Positions 27,493 to 35,707 of a DNA stretch of 64,000 nucleotides are shown here, piece after piece (position 1 is the first letter of the stretch; each line of letters starts with the position of its first letter). Origin of the DNA: Oceanobacillus sp. HTM 045 (lineage in GTDB: Bacteria; Pseudomonadota; Alphaproteobacteria; Rhodobacterales; Rhodobacteraceae); the NCBI GenBank assembly GCA_009733745.1, contig WNWL01000002.1:62001-126000 (forward strand), in the 5' to 3' direction. The position numbers were made by a program, and so were the translations under genes. Below the pieces are notes generated by a model. It saw nothing but the letters and a program-made list of their open reading frames with translations, was not told where the DNA came from and did no database searches.

Positions 27493-28811
27493 GCAATCTC
27501 GAGATCGGCCTCTGGTCCTTCCCGGTCCTGATGGCGCTCATCTTCCTGCGCGTGCCCATCGGGCTCGCGATGTTCGGGACTGGCCTCCTCGGAAGCTGGA
27601 TAGCGCTGGACCGCTGGACGCCGATCCTCGCGCAGCTCAAGGGGCTGGTGGTCGATACCTTTTCCAACTACTCGCTCTCCATCGTGCCGCTGTTCCTGCT
27701 GATGGGCCAGTTCGCGACCCGCGGCGGGATGAGCCGGGCGCTCTTCGCCGCGGCGGAAGCCTATCTCGGCCACCGGAAGGGCGGCGTGGCGATGGCATCG
27801 GTGGGCGCCTGCGCGGGGTTCGGCGCGATCTGCGGCTCGTCGCTGGCGACCGCGGCCACGATGGGCCAGGTCGCCCTGCCGGAGCTGAAGCGATACGGCT
27901 ATTCTGGGGCGCTCTCAACCGGCTGCCTCGCCGCTGGCGGCACGCTCGGCATCCTCATCCCGCCGTCCGTCGTGCTGGTGATCTACGCGATCCTCGCCGA
28001 GCAGAACGTGGCGAAGCTCTTCATAGCCGCGTTCGTCCCCGGCATCCTTGCCGCGATCGGCTACATGATCGCGATCGCGGTCTACGTCCGTGTCCGCCCC
28101 GGCAGCGCCATGCCCCGCGAGAAGGCCACCACGTCGGAGCGGCGCCGGACCCTGCTCGCCATCTGGCCGGTACTGGTGGTGTTCCTCGCCGTCATCGGCG
28201 GCATCTATACCGGGGTCTTCAACCCGACCGAAGGCGCGGCCGTCGGCGCGGCCGGCACCGGGCTCATCGCCCTATTCGCGGGCGGGCTCGGCTGGAAGGG
28301 CTTGCGCGACAGCTTCTCGGAAACCGCCGTCTCGACCGGCATGATCTTCTTCATCGTCCTCGGCGCGGCGGTCTACAACGCCTTTCTCGCCACCACGCGC
28401 CTGCCGCAGGAGACCGCGCAGTGGGTCACCGAGCTTGGGCTCTCTCCTTGGACGGTGTTGGTGGTGATCCTGCTCACCTACCTGATCTTCGGTTGCCTGA
28501 TGGACAGCCTGTCGATGATCCTGCTGACCATCCCGATCTTCTTCCCGATGATCGACGCGCTCGACTTCGGCATGCCGAAGGAGGACACCGCGCTCTGGTT
28601 CGGCATCCTCGTCCTGATCGTGGTGGAGGTCGGACTGATAACGCCACCCGTCGGCATGAACCTGTTCGTCATCAACTCGATGGCCCCGGGCGTTCCCATC
28701 GCCCGAACCTTCGCCGGCGCCTTTCCCTTCGTGCTGACCGACCTGATCCGGGTGGCGCTCCTCGTCCTCGTGCCCGGCCTCACGCTCGGGCTTGTATGGC
28801 TGTTCTACTGA
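27489..28811 (+). CDS. TRAP transporter large membrane subunit, DctM
   Basis: 440 residues with about 11-12 membrane helices. Family patterns include FLRVPIGLAM, GGMSRALFAAAEAYLGHRKGG, GAICGSSLATAATMG, GTLGILIPPSVVLV and the later LITPPVGMNLFVI. It is the sodium-driven channel subunit that takes solute from the periplasmic binding protein. Translationally coupled to dctQ by a 4-bp overlap. Only one DctQ-DctM pair serves two binding proteins in this island. Confidence 0.95.
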   Translation: MSNLEIGLWSFPVLMALIFLRVPIGLAMFGTGLLGSWIALDRWTPILAQLKGLVVDTFSNYSLSIVPLFLLMGQFATRGGMSRALFAAAEAYLGHRKGGVAMASVGACAGFGAICGSSLATAATMGQVALPELKRYGYSGALSTGCLAAGGTLGILIPPSVVLVIYAILAEQNVAKLFIAAFVPGILAAIGYMIAIAVYVRVRPGSAMPREKATTSERRRTLLAIWPVLVVFLAVIGGIYTGVFNPTEGAAVGAAGTGLIALFAGGLGWKGLRDSFSETAVSTGMIFFIVLGAAVYNAFLATTRLPQETAQWVTELGLSPWTVLVVILLTYLIFGCLMDSLSMILLTIPIFFPMIDALDFGMPKEDTALWFGILVLIVVEVGLITPPVGMNLFVINSMAPGVPIARTFAGAFPFVLTDLIRVALLVLVPGLTLGLVWLFY

Positions 28812-28812
28812 A

Positions 28813-29286
28813 ATGCTGGGACCGCTCGCAGACCTGATCGACTGGTCCGGCCTGCCCGACCTCGTCCGCTTCTCGCGCTGGGGGTATGCCGCCGCCAACA
28901 CCGCCCACATTCTCGGCGTGGCGCTGCTGGTGGGCGCGATCCTGCCGCTGGACCTCAGGATGCTGGGCGCCTGGCGGCGCGTGGACCACACCGAGCTCTC
29001 CCGCGTCCTTGTCCCGGTTGCTGCGGCGGGTCTCGCGCTGGCGATCCTCGCCGGTATTGCCCTCTTCGCGGCGCGCACGAAGCACTATGCCGGCGTCGAT
29101 CTGGTGGCAGCGAAACTGGCGCTCGTTGCCCTCGGCACCGCCGCCGCGCTGTTCCTGCACGCACGGACGGGCTGGTGGATGCAGCGGGCAGCACCGGGCA
29201 CGATGCGCCTCCATGGCGCACTGTCTCTGTTCTGCTGGGTGGGTGCTCTCGTCGCAGGGCGGATGATCGCCTATATCGCCCCTTGA
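28813..29286 (+). CDS. Small four-helix membrane protein (DUF6644/DUF2214-like)
   Basis: 157 residues with four hydrophobic helices and conserved His residues in ANTAHILGVALLVG, ARTKHYAG and MRLHGALSLF, as in small cytochrome-b-like membrane proteins. It starts one base after the dctM stop, so it belongs to the TRAP transcript. Proteins of this type are often next to DUF6152 genes, as here. The histidines could bind heme; that is inference. Function unknown. Confidence 0.7.
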   Translation: MLGPLADLIDWSGLPDLVRFSRWGYAAANTAHILGVALLVGAILPLDLRMLGAWRRVDHTELSRVLVPVAAAGLALAILAGIALFAARTKHYAGVDLVAAKLALVALGTAAALFLHARTGWWMQRAAPGTMRLHGALSLFCWVGALVAGRMIAYIAP

Positions 29287-29344
29287 GCCGATCCACGGAA
29301 CGGATAGGCTTCCGCGATAACGACAGGCCTCCCGGGGACAGGAA

Positions 29345-29734
29345 ATGAACAATCGCCGCCGCTTCCTCGCCGCCGCAGCCGCGGTCGCCGCGACCCTAGC
29401 CGCACCCATTGCACATGCCCACCACGGGCCGATGCCCTGGAACAAGGAAGAGGTGATCATCCTCGACGGGTTCGTGACGGAAGAGATGGACGGATTTCCG
29501 CACTGGGAGATCAATATCCGCGCAGACGGCGTCGACTGGGTCGTCGACGTCGGTGACGACTTCACGCTCGAGCGCGCCGGCCTGAAGCCCGACGGGTCGG
29601 ACTTCACGGTCGGGCGCAAGGTCATCATCCACGGCTACAGGCCGCTCATGCACCCGGATCTGAAGCGGCTCCAGCCGATCATGATCATCATCGACGGCGT
29701 CGAGTACGACATCCGCCTGCACGGCGAGGAATAG
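29345..29734 (+). CDS. Secreted DUF6152 family protein
   Basis: 129 residues with a twin-arginine-like or Sec signal peptide (MNNRRRFLAAAAAV, cleavage after AHA near 26) followed by HHGPMPWN, the start of the DUF6152 domain. The mature part is a small beta-rich domain with IILDGFVTEE and PHWEINIR. The RRRF motif and following Leu suggest Tat export. GGACAGGA precedes the ATG. Likely periplasmic; function unknown. It often pairs with the membrane protein encoded just upstream. Confidence 0.75.
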   Translation: MNNRRRFLAAAAAVAATLAAPIAHAHHGPMPWNKEEVIILDGFVTEEMDGFPHWEINIRADGVDWVVDVGDDFTLERAGLKPDGSDFTVGRKVIIHGYRPLMHPDLKRLQPIMIIIDGVEYDIRLHGEE

Positions 29735-29752
29735 CGCCGCGAAGGGGGGACG

Positions 29753-30832
29753 ATGCCCGGCGAGGCGCGGCCGCGCGTCCTCTTAATCACGAGGAAATGG
29801 CCGCCGGCGGTTGGCGGCATGGAAACCTATTCGGTCCGCCTGGCGGAAGCCCTCGAAGCCCATGCCGAGGTGGAAGTGCTCGCCCTGCCGGGCCGCACGT
29901 CCGGAGCACCGCCATCGGGACTCGCGCTGATCGGCTGGGGCCTCCGTACCTCCTTGCGCCTGCTCTTTCGCGGACCGAAAGCAGGGATCGTCCATGTCGG
30001 AGACATGGCCGCGTGGCCACTTGGCTGGATCGCGGGGCTTCGCGCGAGGCGAACCCGTACCGCGTTGTCGGCACATGGGACGGACGTGAGCTACCCGCGC
30101 CGCGGCGGCATCAAGGGAAGGCTCTATGGCGCCTATCTCCGCCTCGGCGCGCGCCTGATGCGCCGCGCGGTCGTCATCGCGAATTCCCGTGCCACGGCGG
30201 ACTGCACCGCAGGCCACGGCTTCCCCGATCCGGTCGTCATTCCATTGGCCACCGATCTGCGCGCACCCACCGAACCGGCGCCGCCCGAAAACTTCATCCT
30301 GTTCTCCGGGCGGCTGGTGGAGCGCAAGGGCGCCCGCTGGTTCGTGCGCGAGGTCCTGCCCCGCCTTCCCGGCAACATCCGACTGCATATCGCCGGCACG
30401 CGATGGCACGGGTCGGAGGCGGACGCCCTTGCCGACCCGCGGGTCGCCTTCCTGGGGCCGCTGCCACAGGACGAACTTGCTATGAAGATGTCCCGCGCAC
30501 TCTGCGTGGTGACACCGAACATCCCTGTCGCGAACGGCGAATTCGAGGGTTTTGGTCTTGTCGCGACCGAAGCGACAGCGGCAGGCGGCGTCTCGCTAGC
30601 CGCCCGGCTCGACGGCCTTACAGAGGCGGTCATCGACGGTGTAACAGGCTTTCTCCTCGCCCCGGCCGATCCCGAAGCATGGGCCGCCAAGATCATCGAG
30701 GTTGCAGGCTGGGACTTCGCGACGCGCGCCAAGTTCATCGCGCGCGCCACCCGGACGGTGCAGGAACGCTTTACCTGGTCCCGTGTCGCGGCGGAGACGT
30801 TTGCCGCATACGGGATCGCTGCCCCGAAATAG
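29753..30832 (+). CDS. Glycosyltransferase family 4
   Basis: 359 residues, GT-B fold. The N-terminus RKWPPAVGGMETYSVRLAEAL is the acceptor-domain start of GT4 enzymes; the donor domain has FSGRLVERKGARWFV and the E-x7-E motif in FEGFGLVATEATAAGG. It transfers a sugar from a nucleotide donor, probably to a surface glycan or lipid. GGGGGGA lies 5 bases before the ATG. It starts 18 bp after the DUF6152 gene, so could be the end of the same transcript, though the functions do not connect. Confidence 0.92.
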   Translation: MPGEARPRVLLITRKWPPAVGGMETYSVRLAEALEAHAEVEVLALPGRTSGAPPSGLALIGWGLRTSLRLLFRGPKAGIVHVGDMAAWPLGWIAGLRARRTRTALSAHGTDVSYPRRGGIKGRLYGAYLRLGARLMRRAVVIANSRATADCTAGHGFPDPVVIPLATDLRAPTEPAPPENFILFSGRLVERKGARWFVREVLPRLPGNIRLHIAGTRWHGSEADALADPRVAFLGPLPQDELAMKMSRALCVVTPNIPVANGEFEGFGLVATEATAAGGVSLAARLDGLTEAVIDGVTGFLLAPADPEAWAAKIIEVAGWDFATRAKFIARATRTVQERFTWSRVAAETFAAYGIAAPK

Positions 30833-30975
30833 TCACTTGCATGAATCGGGCGCGCCGTGTAGTTGCTCGCCCCATGAAACAGCGCAACGCATACGTCTTC
30901 CGACTATACAGCCTCGCCTGACGGCGGGCGCTGTGCGCTTTTCTGCATCCAGGACAAGTAGAGCGTCCGCCATGT

Positions 30976-31052
30976 GCGGGTCCGACCCAATCGGTAGAGT
31001 CGGCGCATTTCATTTGCGCTAGTTGCGGGTTCGAATCCTGCGACCCGCACCA
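30976..31052 (+). tRNA. Unusual tRNA, anticodon TCA by position
   Basis: A tRNA fold is clear: acceptor stem GCGGGTC/GACCCGC (7 bp, all paired), anticodon stem GCGCA/TGCGC, T stem GCGGG/CCTGC with T loop TTCGAAT, then A73 and an encoded CCA. The 7-base anticodon loop is TTTCATT, so positions 34-36 are TCA, which would read the stop codon UGA. Position 37 is T instead of a purine and the D arm is irregular (either a mismatch or a one-base linker). A one-base shift would read CAT (Met) or TTC (Glu), but the stem does not allow it. It could be an active odd tRNA or a decaying copy. Confidence 0.6.
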
Positions 31053-31087
31053 TTCTGTTCTTCCGTCGACTGGTTCTGTTCAGGACC

Positions 31088-31105
31088 GGCAACGGGGGAG
31101 TTGCC
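31088..31105 (+). other. Hairpin between the two tRNA genes
   Basis: GGCAAC (31088-31093) pairs with GTTGCC (31100-31105) around GGGGGA, 5 bp before the second tRNA. It may be a processing signal in a shared precursor. Confidence 0.35.
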
Positions 31106-31110
31106 CCCTC

Positions 31111-31187
31111 GGGAGCGTAGCCCAACTGGAAGAGGCGCCGGCCTCAGATGCCGGAGGTTGCCGGTTCGACTCCGGCCGCTCCTACCA
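31111..31187 (+). tRNA. tRNA with anticodon CAG (Leu) on a class I body
   Basis: Complete cloverleaf: acceptor GGGAGCG/CGCTCCT (first pair G-T), D stem GCC/GGC, anticodon stem CCGGC/GCCGG with loop CTCAGAT (anticodon CAG, A37), variable loop of only 5 bases (AGGTT), T stem GCCGG/CCGGC with TTCGACT, A73 and encoded CCA. CAG is a leucine anticodon, but bacterial tRNA-Leu has a long variable arm, which is absent. So body and anticodon disagree. It follows the TCA tRNA after 58 bp. Confidence 0.72.
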
Positions 31188-31228
31188 ATGCGAATTATAC
31201 GCTGGCAGTAGAACCAGCGACCTTTCGC

Positions 31229-31696
31229 TCAGAACCCGCCGGCCCCTGATCGGCGCACGACTACTGCCGGGTCCCGCTCGCGGCGTGCCCTGTCGGCCTC
31301 CAACTGTGCGGCCAGCGCATCGCCAAGCGCGCCGGAGACGGCTCCGGCCACAGCCCCCGCCCCATTCCGGACGGCGGGTATCGAGAAGGAAAGAACCACC
31401 AGCAACTGAAGCACGACGATCCGGTAGAGTTTGCGTTGATAGCTCCTCTTGCGCCGCTTGTGGCGGAGCACGTTCTGCCCGATCAACGCGCCGGGCGATC
31501 CCCCGATCGCGGCCAGGAGCAGGAGCGTACCCTCGCGCGTCCGCCAGTCGCCTGCCCTCGCCGCGCGCTTATCCCGAGCGTAGGCGGCGAAGGTCACGAC
31601 GCTCATTAACCCAATGAACGCCAGCGCCACGATCAGCGCATTCCAGTACGCTGGCCCAGGCTGAACTTCGCTGAACGGAACGCTCGCCGACCCCAC
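31229..31696 (-). CDS. DUF1294 family membrane protein
   Basis: 155 residues. Two or three hydrophobic helices flank the DUF1294 signature YARDKRAARAGDWRTREGT, followed by GGSPGALIGQNVLRHKRRKRSYQ and a last helix. The family has an unknown role; in some proteins it is fused to a cold-shock domain, not here. The tail after residue 120 is charged and variable. GTG is used as start at 31696. It faces the tRNA pair (convergent) and lies 16 bp from the cupin gene stop. Confidence 0.85.
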   Translation of the reverse strand: MGSASVPFSEVQPGPAYWNALIVALAFIGLMSVVTFAAYARDKRAARAGDWRTREGTLLLLAAIGGSPGALIGQNVLRHKRRKRSYQRKLYRIVVLQLLVVLSFSIPAVRNGAGAVAGAVSGALGDALAAQLEADRARRERDPAVVVRRSGAGGF

Positions 31697-31712
31697 GCGT
31701 CACACCAACGCT

Positions 31713-32105
31713 TCACCCGGCGTACTGCTCGTCCGTCACCGGCTCCAGCCAGTCGATGTGCTTGCCGTCGAGCGCCTCGTGGATGGCGACATGAACAATC
31801 GCCGTCTCCGGCCCCGCGCCGTGCCAGTGCTTCTCGCCGGGCGGGATCCAGACCGTGTCGCCGGGGCGGATGACCTGGATCTCCCCGCCCCAGACGCAGG
31901 CGCGGCCCTCGCCGCTGGTCACATGCAGCGTCTGGCCAAGCGGGTGGGTGTGCCAGTTGGTGCGCGCGCCGGGTGCGAAGGTCACATTGACGGCGCGGAC
32001 GCGGGCGGGCTCGGGCGCGGTGACGATCGGCTCCTGCCAAACCTTTCCGGTGAAGTAGTCCGGGTTTGCGAAGATCGTCTTGCGGCCGTTCTTGTGGATG
32101 TCCAT
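31713..32105 (-). CDS. Cupin domain protein (small, cytosolic)
   Basis: 130 residues. One cupin domain with both metal motifs: TNWHTHPLGQTLHVTSG (HxH, then H) and PPGEKHWHGAGP. Proteins of this kind are annotated as carboxymuconolactone decarboxylase-associated or quercetin dioxygenase-like cupins, and the reaction is unknown. ATG 32105 is chosen because GGGAGGG is 4-5 bases upstream. Same direction as the DUF1294 gene, 16 bp apart, so likely one transcript. Confidence 0.85.
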   Translation of the reverse strand: MDIHKNGRKTIFANPDYFTGKVWQEPIVTAPEPARVRAVNVTFAPGARTNWHTHPLGQTLHVTSGEGRACVWGGEIQVIRPGDTVWIPPGEKHWHGAGPETAIVHVAIHEALDGKHIDWLEPVTDEQYAG

Positions 32106-32203
32106 GAGCCCTCCCGGAACCACTTTTCGCGTTGCGCCGGAGATTGGCGCAAGCGGCTGAAGGGTGCAAGCGCGGCGCCCTTCGAGAGGCTTCCGATATT
32201 AAT

Positions 32204-32218
32204 TGACTTTTTCGGTCA
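32204..32218. promoter_or_regulatory. Iron-responsive operator (RirA/IRO type) upstream of the iron-binding protein gene
   Basis: TGA-CTTTTTCGG-TCA fits the TGA-N9-TCA consensus of the iron-responsive operator bound by RirA-type regulators in alphaproteobacteria. It lies 118 bp before the start of a ferric-iron binding protein gene. The motif has only six fixed bases, so the support is mainly from position. Confidence 0.5.
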
Positions 32219-32335
32219 GCTACTACACTCCTGCGCCTGCCCGGGCCGCGAGATCACGTCAAGCCAGACCCTCCAGCCAGACGGCCTCGCCTGGCACCAC
32301 AACCGGACCGAAACGTCCCCGGAGGAGGAAGACTC

Positions 32336-33343
32336 ATGAGATTCCATATCCTTGCCGCCGCTGCCGTGCTCGTTGCGAGCCCGGCCCTCGCGGATGGCGA
32401 AGTGAACATCTACACCTCGCGTCACTACGATACCGACGAGAGCCTCTACACAGACTTCACCGCCGCGACCGGCATCGAGGTCAACCGGATCGACGCCGGT
32501 GCCGACGAGCTGATCGAGCGGCTGAAGGCGGAGGGCGAAGCCTCGCCCGCCGATATCTTCATCACCACCGATGCCGGCCGCATGTGGCGGGCCGAGCAGG
32601 CCGGCGTGCTGGGCACTGTCCAGTCGGACGTGCTCGACGCGGCGATCCCCGCCCATCTGCGCCACCCGGAGGGCAAGTGGTTCGGCGTGTCGCTGCGCGC
32701 GCGGATCATCTTCTACGACAAGGAGCGCGTGGCCGAGCCGCCGCAGACCTACGCGGACCTCGCCGACCCGAAGTACAAGGGGCTGATCTGCACCCGGTCG
32801 TCGTCCAACATCTACATGCTGTCGCTGCTCGCTTCGCGCATCGCGCATGATGGCGAGGAGGCCGCGAAGGCTTGGGCGGAGGGTCTCAAGGCCAATCTCG
32901 CCCGCGACCCGCAGGGCGGCGATACCGACCAGCTCCGTGGCATCGTCTCGGGCGAGTGCGCGATCGCGGTTGCCAACACCTACTACTTCGCCCGCTCGCT
33001 CCGGAAGGAAGTCGACGGCCTGACGGGCTCCACCGACCAGATCGGCTGGGTGTTCCCGGACCAGGAGGGCGCCGGCGCCCATGTCAACGTCTCGGCCGCG
33101 GCGATCACCGCTCATTCGCCGAACCGTGACAACGCGATCCTGTTCCTCGAATACCTGGTCAGCCAGGGCGCGCAGGAGTATTTTGCGAACGGCAACGACG
33201 AGTACCCGGTGGTCGCGGGCGTCGCGATGAGTTCCTCGGTGCAGGGCCTCGGCGAGTTCAAGGCGGACAAGCTTGGCCTCGAGAAGCTGGGCGAGTTCCA
33301 GACCCGCGCCCAGGAAATCTACAACGAGGTCGGCTACGAGTGA
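32336..33343 (+). CDS. Fe(III) ABC transporter substrate-binding protein
   Basis: 335 residues with a signal peptide (cleavage after ALA near 19) and the FbpA/FutA fold: VNIYTSRHYDTDESLY at the start and the paired tyrosines ANTYYFARS near residue 220 that hold iron. GGAGG is 8-12 bases before ATG 32336. It brings ferric iron to the permease encoded on the opposite strand, whose stop codon region overlaps this gene's by 10 bp. An iron-responsive operator lies upstream. No ATPase gene is beside it. Confidence 0.94.
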   Translation: MRFHILAAAAVLVASPALADGEVNIYTSRHYDTDESLYTDFTAATGIEVNRIDAGADELIERLKAEGEASPADIFITTDAGRMWRAEQAGVLGTVQSDVLDAAIPAHLRHPEGKWFGVSLRARIIFYDKERVAEPPQTYADLADPKYKGLICTRSSSNIYMLSLLASRIAHDGEEAAKAWAEGLKANLARDPQGGDTDQLRGIVSGECAIAVANTYYFARSLRKEVDGLTGSTDQIGWVFPDQEGAGAHVNVSAAAITAHSPNRDNAILFLEYLVSQGAQEYFANGNDEYPVVAGVAMSSSVQGLGEFKADKLGLEKLGEFQTRAQEIYNEVGYE

Positions 33344-35088
33344 GCCGACGCGGGCGGCGCTCCGGCGTCGCCCGCATCTTCGCCCTCCTGGCCTTCTCCG
33401 TGGCCCGGACGCGAGCGGCGGATCTGGCGCGAGAGCAGCGCCACCGGGATCAGCCCGAACGCCACGATCACGAGCGACGGCACCGCGGACTCGGCCAACC
33501 GTTCGTCGGATGCCAGCCGGTGCGCCTGCACCGCCAGCGTGTCGAAGTTGAACGGCCGCAGGATCAGCGTCGCGGGCAGTTCCTTCATCACGTCCACGAA
33601 CACGATCATCAGCGCCGTCAGGATGCTGCCGCGGAGAAGCGGCACATGCACTTTCCGCAACGCGCCCCATCCGGTGCAGCCGAGAACCCGCGAGGCCTGG
33701 TCGACAGTTGGCCGGATCGTCGCGAGCCCCGATTCCACGGCATTGAGCGCCACGGCCATGAAGCGGGTCGCGTAGGCAAGCACGAGGACGGCAACGGTCC
33801 CCGTGATCAGCAGGCCCACGGAGACGCCGAGCATCTCCTTCACGACAGCATTGATCTCGCGGTCGAGCGCGCCGAGCGGTACCAGCAGGCCGACCGCGAT
33901 CACGCCGCCGGGCACCGCGTAGCCAAGGCCCGCCGCCATCTGGGCAAAGCGCGCGCCGGGACCGGGCGAGAGACGGCTTGCATACCCGATCAGGGTGGCC
34001 GCACCGACCACGATAAGTGCGGCACCCGCAGCGAGGAGGATCGAGTTCAGCGCCCAGTCGATATAACGGCCCGTGAAGAGGTCCTGCCCCGAATCCGCGG
34101 CCATCGTGCCGAGCATCAGGACGGGAACGACGAACCCGAAGAGGACAGGCACGAGGCAGAGCGTGGTCGCGGCGGCGGCTTTCCAGCCCCGCAGGCGTGT
34201 CACGGGCACGGTCTCGTAGCGGCTGCCGGCCTGGTGGCGCAACGCCGCGCCGCGCTGGATCCGCTCTATCGTTGCCAGCAGGACCGCCGCACCGAGAAGG
34301 CAGAGAGACAACTGCGCCGCCGCGACCCTGTCGCCCATCGAGAACCATGCCTTGAAGATGCCGGTCGAGAAGGTCCGGACACCGAAATGCGCCACGGTGC
34401 CGTAGTCCGCGATGGTCTCCATCAGGGCCAGCATGATGCCGCCGGAAATGGCCGGGCGGGCCATCGGCAGGGTGACGCGCAGTGCCGCGCCCCAGCTCCC
34501 GCAGCCGAGCGTGCGGGCGACCTGCAAGGCACAGACCGATTGCTGCATCAACGCCGCGCGGACCAGCAGGTAGACATACGGGTAGAGCACGAGGATGAGC
34601 ATCACTGCCGCGCCGCCGAGCGAACGGATCTCGGGGAACCAGTAGTCGCGGGGCCCCCAGCCCGTGATCGACCGCAGCGCCGTCTGGACCGGGCCGGGAT
34701 GGTCGAGCAGGTCGGTGTAGGCGTATGCCAGCACGTAGGCCGGGAAGGCGAGCGGCAGCGCGAGCGCGATCTCCAGCACCCGCCGCCCCGGGAAATCGCA
34801 ATTCGTCACCAGCCACGCCGCGCCGGTGCCGAGCATCCCGACACCAAGGCCGACGAAGATGACAAGCTGCAGCGTCGTCCAAGCGTAAGGGCCGAGAACC
34901 GTACCCGCGAGGCTCGCCCACGTTCCCCAGTCGCCCAGCAGCGCGGCGACCGCGACGCTGACGATCGGCGCGATGCAGATCGCGGCGAGCAGCCAGGCTC
35001 CAGCCGTGAGGCGGCGGTCGTGCCCGCGCGGTTGCCGCCGGGCGCCACGCCGCCCTTCGCCACCCGCGGAGATCGGGGTATCAACCAA
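33334..35088 (-). CDS. Iron ABC transporter permease (two fused permease domains)
   Basis: 584 residues with about 12 membrane helices in two repeated halves. Each half carries an EAA-loop: VARTLGCGSWGAALRVTLP near residue 190 and ASRVLGCTGWGALRKVHVP near 480. This is the FbpB/SfuB layout for Fe(III) uptake. The last 30 residues are charged. It converges with the binding-protein gene and the two 3' ends overlap (33334-33343), so the pair forms a split locus. The ATPase must be encoded elsewhere. GTG or ATG near 35088 starts a short charged N-terminus. Confidence 0.93.
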   Translation of the reverse strand: MVDTPISAGGEGRRGARRQPRGHDRRLTAGAWLLAAICIAPIVSVAVAALLGDWGTWASLAGTVLGPYAWTTLQLVIFVGLGVGMLGTGAAWLVTNCDFPGRRVLEIALALPLAFPAYVLAYAYTDLLDHPGPVQTALRSITGWGPRDYWFPEIRSLGGAAVMLILVLYPYVYLLVRAALMQQSVCALQVARTLGCGSWGAALRVTLPMARPAISGGIMLALMETIADYGTVAHFGVRTFSTGIFKAWFSMGDRVAAAQLSLCLLGAAVLLATIERIQRGAALRHQAGSRYETVPVTRLRGWKAAAATTLCLVPVLFGFVVPVLMLGTMAADSGQDLFTGRYIDWALNSILLAAGAALIVVGAATLIGYASRLSPGPGARFAQMAAGLGYAVPGGVIAVGLLVPLGALDREINAVVKEMLGVSVGLLITGTVAVLVLAYATRFMAVALNAVESGLATIRPTVDQASRVLGCTGWGALRKVHVPLLRGSILTALMIVFVDVMKELPATLILRPFNFDTLAVQAHRLASDERLAESAVPSLVIVAFGLIPVALLSRQIRRSRPGHGEGQEGEDAGDAGAPPASAHS

Positions 35089-35422
35089 ATGCTGCTCCGA
35101 GGAATTGCCCTCGCGCCTCCTGCGCGACAGCCCTTGCTACAGCATTCCGAGCAAATTCATCAACCTTCCGCCACGCACGGTTCCGGGGCGCAACCTACGG
35201 CGGATTCAGCGGCCGATGCGGCTCAACCCACGGTAAAATTCATCCGATTTCACGCACCGAACGTAAAAAACTTCACTTGCGGCGCGGAATAGTGGAGCCT
35301 CGGGGAGCGTCGATCTGACGGGTCGCGTGTTTCCGCTTGGGCGGAGGCGCTGGTGACTCGTTGCGGCGCCGAACGGGTCCCGGCGTAAGGGGCGACGGAA
35401 CAGTCAGGACGTTGATCCCGCG
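35089..35422. other. 334-bp gap between iron permease and nepR
   Basis: Divergent promoter region, less GC-rich around 35215-35290. I see no gene. GGAAT followed after 17 bp by CGTC (35285-35310) only weakly resembles an EcfG-type promoter in front of nepR. No iron box of the TGA-N9-TCA type was evident before the permease start. Confidence 0.45.
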
Positions 35423-35671
35423 ATGCAGCGCAAACACATACTCGAAGACCCGGCCGAAGGAGATGCGGCGGCGCACCCCATGGATGTCTGGCTTAAGCAG
35501 CAGCTCGGCGGACTGCATTCCGACATGCTTTCGCAGGAGCTACCCGACGAACTCGGGGCACTGGTGGCGAAGCTTGAAGCGCGCCTCCACTCAGAGGATG
35601 CGCCCGAAGACGAGACTCCCGACAGCGCCCCGGCCCGCGAGGGCAAGCGGGACGCGTCCGGCGATTCCTGA
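35423..35671 (+). CDS. nepR: Anti-sigma factor NepR
   Basis: 82 residues. The segment MDVWLKQQLGGLHSDMLSQELPDELGALVAKLE (residues 20-52) is the two-helix NepR motif that clamps the EcfG sigma factor. The flanking residues are charged and probably disordered, as in other NepR proteins. In unstressed cells NepR holds EcfG; phosphorylated PhyR pulls it off. phyR starts 36 bp downstream and ecfG lies at 38514-39053, which confirms the call. ATG 35423 has no good ribosome binding site; an internal ATG at 35480 would still keep the core. Confidence 0.88.
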   Translation: MQRKHILEDPAEGDAAAHPMDVWLKQQLGGLHSDMLSQELPDELGALVAKLEARLHSEDAPEDETPDSAPAREGKRDASGDS

Positions 35672-35707
35672 CAACACGGTTCGCGCAGTCTCTGAAGGGA
35701 ATTGCCG

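Noticed and set aside
30841-31125. Protein-coding frames over the tRNA pair
   Set aside because: They cross both tRNA genes, have no ribosome binding site and no family resemblance.
35405-35423. GGAAC before nepR as an EcfG promoter
   Set aside because: The following GTT is only 9 bp away, far from the 16-17 bp spacing needed.
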